The notes under the pieces: model-generated
The model's input: the letters and a program-made list of their open reading frames with translations, nothing else
Told to the model about the DNA's origin: nothing
Databases searched by the model: none
Part shown: positions 34,287-41,381 of the stretch, piece after piece
How positions within the stretch are numbered: the first letter of the stretch is position 1
How the letters are laid out: the number at the start of each line of letters is the position of its first letter
Translations under genes and position numbers: made by a program
DNA from: Gp13-AA77 sp035946575
GTDB lineage: Bacteria > Acidobacteriota > Terriglobia > UBA7540
DNA length: 64,000 nucleotides
Direction: 5' to 3'
Assembly: GCA_035946575.1 (NCBI GenBank)
Contig: DASYZG010000024.1
Coordinates: 62,001 to 126,000, forward strand

Positions 34287-35546
34287 CTATGGTAGAGATT
34301 TCGAAACCTGTTCCACCTGCCGCATCACGCGCAGCACGTTTCCGCCCAGGATCTTCTCGAGATCGTCCTCGCTGTAGCCGCGACGGGCGAGTTCGCGCAC
34401 GAGATCGGGCAGCTTCGAGCAATCCTCCAGACCGCGCGGCGCGAGGCCCGAGATGCCGTCGAAGTCGGACCCGAGGCCGACATGGTCCACGCCCGCCACC
34501 TGCACGGCATGATCGATGTGGTCGGCGACGCGCGTGTAGTTGGGGATGGGCAGCCCGGCGTAGTGCTTCTCGTCGATCTGCGATTCCTCGAGATAGGTAA
34601 GGCGCTTCCCTTCCCGGGCGCGAGCCTCCCGCGCCGCCTTGACGTCGGCGTCGATCGCAGGCTCGACCTTCGCATAGGCATTCGCGAAGTCCTGGTCCAG
34701 GAAACCGTCGTAGAAGTTGATATCCACCACGCCGCCATTTTTGGCGACGGCGCGCAGCATATCGTCGGTCATGTCGCGCGGCACATTGCAAAGGGCGCGG
34801 CAGGACGAGTGCGAAGCGATCACCGGCGCCCTGGACGCGGCGACGGCGGCATAGAAGGTGTCGTCCGAGACGTGCGAGATGTCCACCATCATGCCCAGGC
34901 GATTCATCTGCGCCAAGACCTGGCGTCCGAAGGGCGATAATCCTTTCCAGTGCGGCTGGTCGCCGGATGAGTCGCCGATCTCGTTGTCCTTGGTATGCGT
35001 CAGGGTCATATATCGCACGCCGAGTCTATAAAAGATGTCGAGCGCGCGCGGGTCGTCTTCAAGGATATGCCCGCCCTCGAGGCCCATCAGGACGGCGATC
35101 TTGCCGGAGCGGTGAATCCGCTCCACGTCATCCGCGGTCGTCGCAAGCGCCAGATCGTTGGGATGCGCGGCCACCTGGGTGTCCACCGCGTCGATCAGGT
35201 CGATGGCGCGATGAATCAGGTCCTGCCGGGGCCAGTCCACGTCCACCCAGATCGACATGAATTCGCCGCCGAGATGACCCGTCCGCGCCTTCGGGATACT
35301 GATCATGAAGGGGCTCGAAGGATCGGCGAGGTCGTAGCCCTCGTCGAGCATCATCTGCGGCGTGTCAGCGTGAGTGTCGATGATGACGGCGTTGGCAAGC
35401 ACTCGATCAGCTAACTTCGCGGCTTCGGCCGGAGAGCGTTCGGGACGCTGGGCTGCGAAAGTGGTCCCGGCCACAATCAGGCAGATGAGCCCCGTCGTGA
35501 CCCGCAGGCGGGCGCTACTTGTAACTGGATTCATCAGTGTATTCAA
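34287..35546 (-). CDS. Membrane/renal-type dipeptidase, M19 family
   Basis: A 419-residue exported zinc dipeptidase that cleaves dipeptides, including ones with a D-residue at the C-terminal side. A signal peptide (about residues 1-31) precedes a TIM-barrel with zinc ligands in DTHADT (about 57-62), the bridging glutamate in GLEGGH (about 151-156), HTKDNEIGDS, DISHVSD and ASHSSCRAL. GLGSDFDG is the late-strand signature. It may recycle peptidoglycan or dietary peptides in the periplasm. It starts 15 bp upstream of the exported cyclophilin gene on the same strand, so both are probably on one transcript. Confidence 0.93.
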   Translation of the reverse strand: MNTLMNPVTSSARLRVTTGLICLIVAGTTFAAQRPERSPAEAAKLADRVLANAVIIDTHADTPQMMLDEGYDLADPSSPFMISIPKARTGHLGGEFMSIWVDVDWPRQDLIHRAIDLIDAVDTQVAAHPNDLALATTADDVERIHRSGKIAVLMGLEGGHILEDDPRALDIFYRLGVRYMTLTHTKDNEIGDSSGDQPHWKGLSPFGRQVLAQMNRLGMMVDISHVSDDTFYAAVAASRAPVIASHSSCRALCNVPRDMTDDMLRAVAKNGGVVDINFYDGFLDQDFANAYAKVEPAIDADVKAAREARAREGKRLTYLEESQIDEKHYAGLPIPNYTRVADHIDHAVQVAGVDHVGLGSDFDGISGLAPRGLEDCSKLPDLVRELARRGYSEDDLEKILGGNVLRVMRQVEQVSKSLP

Positions 35547-35561
35547 TCCTGGGCCCGACGG

Positions 35562-35857
35562 TTACGAGGGGGCGACGGGCTTCACCAGAGTGACATCCTC
35601 GAGAATAACCCGGCGAAAGACCTCCGGATCCGCAAGCCGCCTCCGCTTCCCGTTTTTCGGGTGGCCAGATCTTACTGTCTATCCGCTTGGATGCGCGTTG
35701 TTTGCCCTTTCGCATGTTCTATCTCCGGCAATGGAGGCTTCTCCAGAACGGCCACGATCCGCTTACGTCGAGTGACGAGAACGACCTCGCCGGCGCGCGC
35801 CATTCGAAGATAACAGCTCAATTTGTTCCGGAGCTCGTGAACTCCAACTAAAATCAT
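35562..35857 (-). pseudogene. Phd/VapB-like antitoxin with frame break, toxin absent
   Basis: The ATG at 35857 opens VGVHELRNKLSCYLRMARAG then VVLVTRRKRIVAVLEKP, the pattern of Phd/YefM-type antitoxins. These bind DNA and neutralise a PIN or Doc toxin. The frame stops at 35672 after 61 residues. A one-base shift near 35675-35690 continues into a plausible tail (KRRRLADPEVFRRVILEDV) that ends at 35562, where many such antitoxins end. No PIN or Doc gene follows: the next gene is the dipeptidase. I therefore call it a solitary, probably broken antitoxin, though the short 61-residue form could still be made. Confidence 0.55.
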
Positions 35858-35905
35858 GTTGCCTCGTTTCGACTTACATTCGCGGCTATCCGCATCAGCG
35901 CCCTA

Positions 35906-37237
35906 TCAGTCGTAATACTCCAACCCCAGATGCGTAATCAACTCCTCGCCCCGCAAATGCCGCAGCGTATTCTTCAGCTTCATCAGTTGGATGAACAAGT
36001 CGTGCTCGGGGTAAAGCCCTGGTGCCGTCATGGGGCTCTTGAAATAGAACGAGAGCCACTCCTGGATGCCGCGGCGCGCCAGCTCCGGCGTGCGTTGCGC
36101 GAGATCGAGGAACAGCACGAGATCGAGCACGATGGGCGCCGCCAGAATCGAGTCGCGGCACAGAAAGTCGATTTTGATCTGCATGGGATAGCCGAGCCAG
36201 CCGAAGATGTCGAGATTATCCCAACCCTCTTTGTTGTCGCCGCGCGGCGGATAGTAGTTGATCCGCACCTTGTGATACAGATCGCGGTAAAGCTCGGGGT
36301 AAAGGTCGGGCTGCAGGATGTATTCAAGCGCCGAAAGTTTGCTCTCTTCCTTGGTGCGGAAGCTCCCGGGATCGTCCAGCACCTCGCCGTCGCGATTGCC
36401 GAGAATGTTGGTTGAGAACCAGCCGCGCAGTCCGAGCAGACGCGCCTTAAGGCCGGGCGCGAGAATCGTCTTCATCAAGGTTTGACCGGTTTTGAAATCC
36501 TTGCCGCAGACCGGGAGCCCCTTCTTGAGCGCAAGACTGTGCAGCGCCGGAATGTCCACGGTGAGGTTGGGCGCGCCATTGGCGAACGGGACTCCGCTCT
36601 TCAGCGCCGCATAAGCATAGATCATACTGGGCGCGATCTGCGGGCTGTTCGACTTCAACCCCTTCTCAAACGCCGCGAGCGACTGGTGGACCGCCGACGG
36701 GCGCAGGAAGGTCTCGGTGGAAGCGCACCAGATCATGACCATGCGGTCGAGCCCGCGGCTCTTCTTGAATCCGGCGATGTCGTCCATAAGCTGCTTCGCC
36801 AGATCCATCTTGCTTCTGCCCTTCTTCACGTTCCTGCCGCTCAGGTTCTTGACGAACTTGTGCTCGAAGACGGCCGGCATGGGCCGCAGTTCCTGCAGGA
36901 AGTCCTTGATCGGATCGAGGTGAGGCCGCTCGAGGACGCCGGCTTTGAGCGCTGCCTCGTAGGCATTGTCGGGGAAGAGATCCCAGCCGCCGAACACTAA
37001 GTCTTCAAGGCGGGCCAAGGGAATGAAATCCCTGATCGCGGGGCTGCGGCCCTCCGTCCGCTTGCCCAGGCGCACCGTACCCATCTGGGTCAGTGAGCCT
37101 ATGGGCTGCGCTAATCCGCGGCGCACGGTCTCAGTTCCCGCCACAAAGGTCGTCGCCACGGCGCCGATGCCCGCAATCAGCACTCCGAGTTTGCCTTGTG
37201 CCGGAGCGATCTTGACACTCTGACTTGACATCCCCAC
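35906..37237 (-). CDS. Inositol-3-phosphate synthase
   Basis: A 443-residue NAD-dependent cytoplasmic enzyme that converts glucose-6-phosphate to 1L-myo-inositol-1-phosphate, the first step to inositol lipids and inositol-based solutes. The Rossmann start is GVLIAGIGAVATTFVAG (about 18-34). The family signatures GVPFANGAPNLTVDIPAL, KDFKTGQTLMKT (catalytic lysine region), WFSTNILGNRDGEVLDDP and IDFLCRDSILAAP are all present. Length agrees with the prokaryotic type. Inositol synthesis is widespread in Acidobacteriota and actinomycetes. It starts at the ATG at 37237, with 400 bp of non-coding DNA upstream; no phosphatase or CDP-inositol transferase gene is adjacent. Confidence 0.95.
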   Translation of the reverse strand: MGMSSQSVKIAPAQGKLGVLIAGIGAVATTFVAGTETVRRGLAQPIGSLTQMGTVRLGKRTEGRSPAIRDFIPLARLEDLVFGGWDLFPDNAYEAALKAGVLERPHLDPIKDFLQELRPMPAVFEHKFVKNLSGRNVKKGRSKMDLAKQLMDDIAGFKKSRGLDRMVMIWCASTETFLRPSAVHQSLAAFEKGLKSNSPQIAPSMIYAYAALKSGVPFANGAPNLTVDIPALHSLALKKGLPVCGKDFKTGQTLMKTILAPGLKARLLGLRGWFSTNILGNRDGEVLDDPGSFRTKEESKLSALEYILQPDLYPELYRDLYHKVRINYYPPRGDNKEGWDNLDIFGWLGYPMQIKIDFLCRDSILAAPIVLDLVLFLDLAQRTPELARRGIQEWLSFYFKSPMTAPGLYPEHDLFIQLMKLKNTLRHLRGEELITHLGLEYYD

Positions 37238-37580
37238 ACACCCCCAATACTTGCTGGAATTCTTGCGTTCTGGCTGGCAAAGCTCTGATGATGCGCGAAC
37301 GTACCTGAAATTGCAACGTTGTTCCGCTTGATCGCCGTTCGGCCCGTGGTTCTTGATCCCAGAGCGCGAAACTCACCGCTACTGCCCAAGGCGAGAGCCT
37401 AAACCTCGGGGGGTTAAACGTAAGACACTTCGATTCAGCAGCTTAGCTAAACTTATGTGTAACTCTTGCGTTTTCAGCTACCTAACGGCTTCGCGTCATT
37501 TTGAAAACTTACGTGTCTTGTTATCAACAACATAACGGCTTCGTTTGGTAAAATGACGCTCCTTGGGCACAAGTCTATGC
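37238..37580. other. AT-rich intergenic DNA with a 10-bp inverted repeat
   Basis: No gene is visible. GCGTCATTTT (37493-37502) and AAAATGACGC (37550-37559) are perfect inverted repeats 47 nt apart. TAACGGCTTCG occurs at about 37483 and again at about 37533. The sequence is markedly poorer in G and C than its surroundings. It could be a regulatory region for either divergent gene, or the end of a lost element. Confidence 0.5.
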
Positions 37581-37635
37581 TTGACACGGCCCTGTCTATA
37601 TATGAACATGAACAATTGTTCTTATTAGGAGTCGC
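37581..37635 (+). promoter_or_regulatory. Promoter with a 12-bp palindromic operator for the DUF5367/TetR pair
   Basis: A perfect TTGACA -35 box lies at 37581-37586. The best -10 candidates (TATATA at 37597, TATGAA at 37601) have short spacing. GAACAATTGTTC at 37610-37621 is a perfect palindrome, preceded by GAACAT, placed where it would cover the transcription start. A ribosome site, AGGAG, follows at about 37627, 7 nt before the ATG at 37639. Because the operon encodes a TetR-type repressor, this palindrome is the natural autoregulatory site; that link is inference. Confidence 0.65.
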
Positions 37636-37638
37636 CGT

Positions 37639-38028
37639 ATGAATCGCCTTATGCTGCTTTTCGGTCTTGCGCTTTGGGCCGTCGGCACCATCGCTGTCCG
37701 CCTCGCCGGACAGTTCTTGCTGCGGCCCGGGTCGGCGCCGGGAACGCTCGTCCTTTACCTAGCGAGCATCCTGGCCATAGCCCTGTTGACCAGAAGACTG
37801 TGCCGGGCGGTGGGCGTGGCACGCCGTGAATGGTCGGCAGCCGCCATTTCGCTGGCGCTGCCCACCCTTCTTCTCGATCCCTTTTCCAGCGCCTTCTTCC
37901 CCGCCGTTTTTCCGAACGTCACGCCCTCGGCGGCAGGATTGTTTGGCGGCTGGATGCTGTGCTGCTGCGCCGGCGCTCTGCTGGGCGGGACGCTGGGAAC
38001 TCGTCATAGCGAGGCCACGGCGCGGTGA
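37639..38028 (+). CDS. DUF5367-like four-TM membrane protein
   Basis: A 129-residue hydrophobic protein with about four membrane helices: LMLLFGLALWAVGTIAVRLAG (about 4-24), LVLYLASILAIALL (about 38-51), a middle pair near 70-85, and LFGGWMLCCCAGALLGGTLG (about 101-120). It resembles the DUF5367 family, members of which are commonly paired with TetR regulators; the function is unknown. Its stop codon overlaps the GTG of the regulator by 4 bp (GTGA), so the two are translationally coupled. The regulator probably controls it, which would suggest a role in response to a small hydrophobic compound. Confidence 0.75.
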   Translation: MNRLMLLFGLALWAVGTIAVRLAGQFLLRPGSAPGTLVLYLASILAIALLTRRLCRAVGVARREWSAAAISLALPTLLLDPFSSAFFPAVFPNVTPSAAGLFGGWMLCCCAGALLGGTLGTRHSEATAR

Positions 38029-38687
38029 CGCTGATACCGCCCAGGCCGCGGCTGCTCGATGGCGAAGCTCTGCCCGCCGCTCCGCGCCAGGAGCGAAGCC
38101 GGCAGAAGCGCACCCGGCTGCTCGCCGCCGGACTCGCCCTGTTTGGCGAGCGGGGCTACGAGGCCACAGCGATTGACGCCATCGCGCTCGGCGCCGAAGT
38201 GGCTATCGGCAGTTTTTATCAGCACTTTCGGACCAAACGGCAGCTTCTGCTGGTGCTGATGGATCAGTTGCTCGAGGCCTTGGAGCAACTGGACCTGCGG
38301 CCCAAGGCCGCGGCCAGCGTTCACTCAGGCCTGCGCGACCTGCTGCAGGCCGCGTTCTCCAGCGATTTGACCTACGCGGGTGCGTACCGGGCCTGGCGCG
38401 AGGCGATCCTGCTCGATCCCACGCTCGGGCCCAAAGAGGAGGAGATCGAACGCTGGACGCAAGCGCGCGTGGCGGGGGTTTTCGAACTCCTGCTTCAGTT
38501 GCCCGGCGCGCGGAGCGACGTGAACCTGCCGGTGCTGGCCCGCCTGATGGACCGCCTTTTCTGGGACCTGCTGGGTCAGGCGGCGCGTCTCCCGGCTGCG
38601 GAGCTCGCTGCGATCCTCGAATCCACGACTGACCTTGTGTATCACGCTCTCTTCTTCGACGCCCCGGACAATCGGGCGCAGCCATGA
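38025..38687 (+). CDS. TetR/AcrR-family transcriptional regulator
   Basis: A 220-residue repressor. The N-terminal helix-turn-helix (about residues 25-70) shows RTRLLAAGLALFGERGYEAT, AIALGAEVAIGSFYQHFRTK, the TetR signature. The remaining 150 residues are the all-helical ligand domain, which cannot be assigned to a ligand. GTG start at 38025 overlaps the preceding gene's stop. The likely target is the palindrome GAACAATTGTTC upstream of the operon, making it autorepressed and induced by ligand. No efflux gene stands next to it; the controlled partner is the small membrane protein. Confidence 0.93.
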   Translation: MTLIPPRPRLLDGEALPAAPRQERSRQKRTRLLAAGLALFGERGYEATAIDAIALGAEVAIGSFYQHFRTKRQLLLVLMDQLLEALEQLDLRPKAAASVHSGLRDLLQAAFSSDLTYAGAYRAWREAILLDPTLGPKEEEIERWTQARVAGVFELLLQLPGARSDVNLPVLARLMDRLFWDLLGQAARLPAAELAAILESTTDLVYHALFFDAPDNRAQP

Positions 38688-38783
38688 ACGCGGCCGTTGC
38701 ACCACAAACCCCGAGCTCCGTTGCCGCACCGGGGATTGTTCCTGCTCGCCACTTGCCACTCGCTACCAGCCACATTTCGTAGT

Positions 38784-38858
38784 GGGCCAGTTTGAGGTAG
38801 AGGCGGCTTCACGCCGCCACCGATGGCGGGGTAAACCCGCCGCTATAGCTCAAACTGG
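38784..38858. repeat. GTAG-footed REP hairpin pair inside a CCAGTTTGAG inverted repeat
   Basis: GTAG at 38797 is followed by a GGCGGC/GCCGCC hairpin (to 38818). A facing hairpin, GGCGGG/CCCGCC, ends in CTAT (38825-38846). The outer arms CCAGTTTGAG and CTCAAACTGG (38787-38858) are inverted. Apparently a BIME-like pair of the same type as the array near 45 kb. Just upstream (38745-38775) is the text CTCGCCACTTGCCACTCGC, related to that at 340-357. Confidence 0.7.
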
Positions 38859-38941
38859 CTTATTACCCCCCATTGGCCGGCTTGGTTGCGGCCAGCCGGC
38901 GCTGTTATACTATCCGCCTGTGTCGCTCCCAAGGAACCTGT

Positions 38942-40627
38942 ATGCCTGAAGCTGCCGCTCTGATGCCGGAACCTGCTCTCATGCCGGAAGCGCCTGCGCG
39001 CCTGATCGTCCGCGATGCCCGGGGAAGCGAGCGCGAAGTCGAAATCTCGCGCACGCCCTTCAACCTTGGGCGCCAGAGCGACAACGACCTCGTCCTGCTT
39101 GACAATCGCATCTCGCGCCGCCACGCGCGCATCGTGCAGGAGGCCGACGGCTATGCCATCGAGGACGTGGAGAGCCGCCACGGCACTTTTGTGAACGGCG
39201 AACGCGTGACTCACCAGCCGCTGAAGAACGGCGACCAGATCAACCTCGGCGTGTCCGACGCCTACCGCCTGACGTTTCTCATGGAGGGCGCTGTGCTGCC
39301 GGAGCTGCTGGAGCAGATCGGCAAAGCCACGGAAAGCCGCGCGCCTCAACTCCAGCATCTCGGGCTCTTGCTGCAAGTGGCCCAGGTACTGCACCGCGCT
39401 TCCGCGCTGGAGGAAGTCCTCACCAAGCTGCTCGACTCCGCCATCCAGTTGACGGAGGCCGATCGCGGGCTGCTGTTTCTGGCCACCGAGGAGGGCGAAC
39501 TGCGGCTGCGCCTGGCACGGGGCGGCGGCGCGTTCCTGCCGCTCGATCAAGTGACGTATTCCACCGCCATTGTCGACCGCGTGGTGCGGGACCGCCGCGA
39601 AGAACTTGTGGTGGAGGACGAGCTGACCGGACGCACGGCCCAGGAGACCGGCGTGCTTCCGGCCAAGGCCCACGGAGTGGTGGCGGTGCCGCTGCAGAAG
39701 CTGCAAGTGACGGACTCGAGCGGCGAAACCATTCGCCAGACGCTGCCCCAGTTGCTGGGCGTTTTGTATCTCGAAGCGCGGCTGCAGCTCGCGTCGGTAA
39801 CCGGCCTCGATCGCGAGGTTCTGCAGACGCTGGCCGTCGAAGGTGCCACGGTTATCGAGAACGCGCGCCTGCTGCGGCGCGCCCGCGAGCAGGAGCGCAC
39901 CCAGCACGAGCTGACACTGGCCAGCAGCATTCAGCAAAGCCTGCTGCCCCAGACGCTGCCCCAGACGGACTACTTCGAGATCTCTGCGCTCACCCGCCCC
40001 TGCCGCACGGTGGGGGGCGATTACTATGACGTGGTCGCTTTGCCGGGCGGACGTTACGGCCTGACCGTGGCCGACGTTTCCGGCAAAGGCTGGCCCGCCG
40101 CCATGATGGCCGTGATGCTGCAGGGCTCCTTCGATGCGGTAGCGGCAGGCGATCCCGGCCTCGACACGCTGTTCCGCCGCGTCAACGGCCTGATGTGCGA
40201 GCGCACGCCGCCGCAGATGTACGCGACCCTTTTTTATGGCGTCATCGATCAGAACGGACGATTCGACTTCGTCAATGCCGCCCATCCGGCGCCCATGATC
40301 CTGCATCCGAATGGCGAATTCACGCTGCTCGGATCGTCGAACTTTCCTGTCGGCATGTTTCCCCAGGCCCAGTTCAACCGGCAGACGGCGCAGCTTACGC
40401 CGGGCGACGAACTGGTGATCTTCTCCGACGGCGTAACCGAGGCCCAGAACACCAATCGTGAGTTCTTCGGCGATGCCCGCCTGGAGGAAGCCCTGAAATG
40501 CACCATGGGACTGCCTCCGCAGGAGCGGTGCACGCGGCTGGTGGAAAGCGTGGAAAACTTCGCCGGACTGGCGCCGCAAGCCGACGACATCACCGTCGTC
40601 CTGGTACGATTCGCACCCAAAAAGTAA
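38942..40627 (+). CDS. FHA-GAF-SpoIIE-type PP2C phosphatase
   Basis: A 561-residue cytoplasmic signalling protein. The FHA domain (about residues 22-105) has NLGRQSDNDLVLLDNRISRRHA, the phosphothreonine-binding loop. A GAF domain (about 140-320) contains LTEADRGLLFLAT and VAVPLQKLQVT. The C-terminal PP2C/SpoIIE phosphatase (about 345-560) has VGGDYYDVVALPGG, LTVADVSGKGWPAAMMA, and the late DDITVVLVRF. FHA binding suggests it is recruited by a Ser/Thr kinase such as the one at 50.8 kb, then acts on a phosphoserine of an anti-anti-sigma factor or similar. An ATG at 38873 exists, but the ATG at 38942 gives a cleaner N-terminus. No partner anti-sigma gene lies near. Confidence 0.92.
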   Translation: MPEAAALMPEPALMPEAPARLIVRDARGSEREVEISRTPFNLGRQSDNDLVLLDNRISRRHARIVQEADGYAIEDVESRHGTFVNGERVTHQPLKNGDQINLGVSDAYRLTFLMEGAVLPELLEQIGKATESRAPQLQHLGLLLQVAQVLHRASALEEVLTKLLDSAIQLTEADRGLLFLATEEGELRLRLARGGGAFLPLDQVTYSTAIVDRVVRDRREELVVEDELTGRTAQETGVLPAKAHGVVAVPLQKLQVTDSSGETIRQTLPQLLGVLYLEARLQLASVTGLDREVLQTLAVEGATVIENARLLRRAREQERTQHELTLASSIQQSLLPQTLPQTDYFEISALTRPCRTVGGDYYDVVALPGGRYGLTVADVSGKGWPAAMMAVMLQGSFDAVAAGDPGLDTLFRRVNGLMCERTPPQMYATLFYGVIDQNGRFDFVNAAHPAPMILHPNGEFTLLGSSNFPVGMFPQAQFNRQTAQLTPGDELVIFSDGVTEAQNTNREFFGDARLEEALKCTMGLPPQERCTRLVESVENFAGLAPQADDITVVLVRFAPKK

Positions 40628-40679
40628 CGGCGCCGGCCGGCAATCGCAGGGTCGAGGCGAACCTCGGCCGTACCTGCCA

Positions 40680-41378
40680 TTACGGGAACAAATCTCCCAG
40701 CCTTTCCAGATTCAGCTCCTCAAAACTCCGGACCACAGCGTGCGCGCCCGTGCCGTTCCTTAGCTGCTCGATGGGAAAGGTCGACGCTATGGCGACGCAT
40801 TTCATGCCCGCCCGCACCACGGCCTCGATCCCAATCGGCGAGTCCTCGAAAGCCACGATGCGTGAGGGCTGGGTACCCAGATGCGCCGCCGCGGCCAGGT
40901 AAATCTCCGGATCAGGCTTGGGGTGCGAGACTTCGTCCCCGCTGACCACGGTGCGGAAACAGGAACGCAGCCGGAGCGTTTCCACAACGAAATCCACGTT
41001 CTTTTTCATGGCGGAGGACGCCACTCCCATGGGAATGCCCTGCGCCTGGCATTCGCGGATCAGTTCCGAAACGCCAGGCAGCGGCCGCGCATGGGCCCGG
41101 AAAGCTTCCCGGAAGTTATGTTCCAGTTCCTCGCTCCACAGGACACTCTGCTCCCGGCTCAAATCCGCGCCGAAAAACATGCGCAGGGCCTTGTCGTCGC
41201 GCTGGCCGAAAATCTCCGCGCCCAGCGTCTCGGGGTTGAAGGGCACGTGGTGAGTGCGCAGAAACTCGCTCCAGATCTGCAGATGAAATGGATTGCTGTC
41301 AATCAGCACGCCATCCATGTCGAAGATGACGGCGTCGGGAGCAGCAGAATTGTTGGCAGGGCCTGCGGGAACGGTCAA
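40680..41378 (-). CDS. HAD-family phosphatase, beta-phosphoglucomutase-like
   Basis: A 232-residue cytoplasmic phosphohydrolase or phosphomutase. The four HAD motifs are clear: DMDGVLIDS (nucleophile aspartates, about residues 20-28), VASSA (about 120), HPKPDPEIY (about 153-161) and FEDSPIG (about 177-183). The helical cap is the subfamily I type, as in beta-phosphoglucomutase and 2-deoxyglucose-6-phosphate phosphatase. The substrate cannot be told. It starts 3 bp downstream of the polX stop on the same strand, so it is probably co-transcribed with it. Confidence 0.92.
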   Translation of the reverse strand: MTVPAGPANNSAAPDAVIFDMDGVLIDSNPFHLQIWSEFLRTHHVPFNPETLGAEIFGQRDDKALRMFFGADLSREQSVLWSEELEHNFREAFRAHARPLPGVSELIRECQAQGIPMGVASSAMKKNVDFVVETLRLRSCFRTVVSGDEVSHPKPDPEIYLAAAAHLGTQPSRIVAFEDSPIGIEAVVRAGMKCVAIASTFPIEQLRNGTGAHAVVRSFEELNLERLGDLFP

Positions 41379-41381
41379 GGT

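Noticed and set aside
35515..35715. 66-codon minus-strand frame between the dipeptidase and the antitoxin
   Set aside because: It overlaps the dipeptidase start and the antitoxin in another frame; the neighbouring frame fits an antitoxin tail better.
38843..40579. Minus-strand open frame of 578 codons opposite the FHA-GAF phosphatase
   Set aside because: It mirrors codon use of the plus-strand gene and has no recognisable domain.
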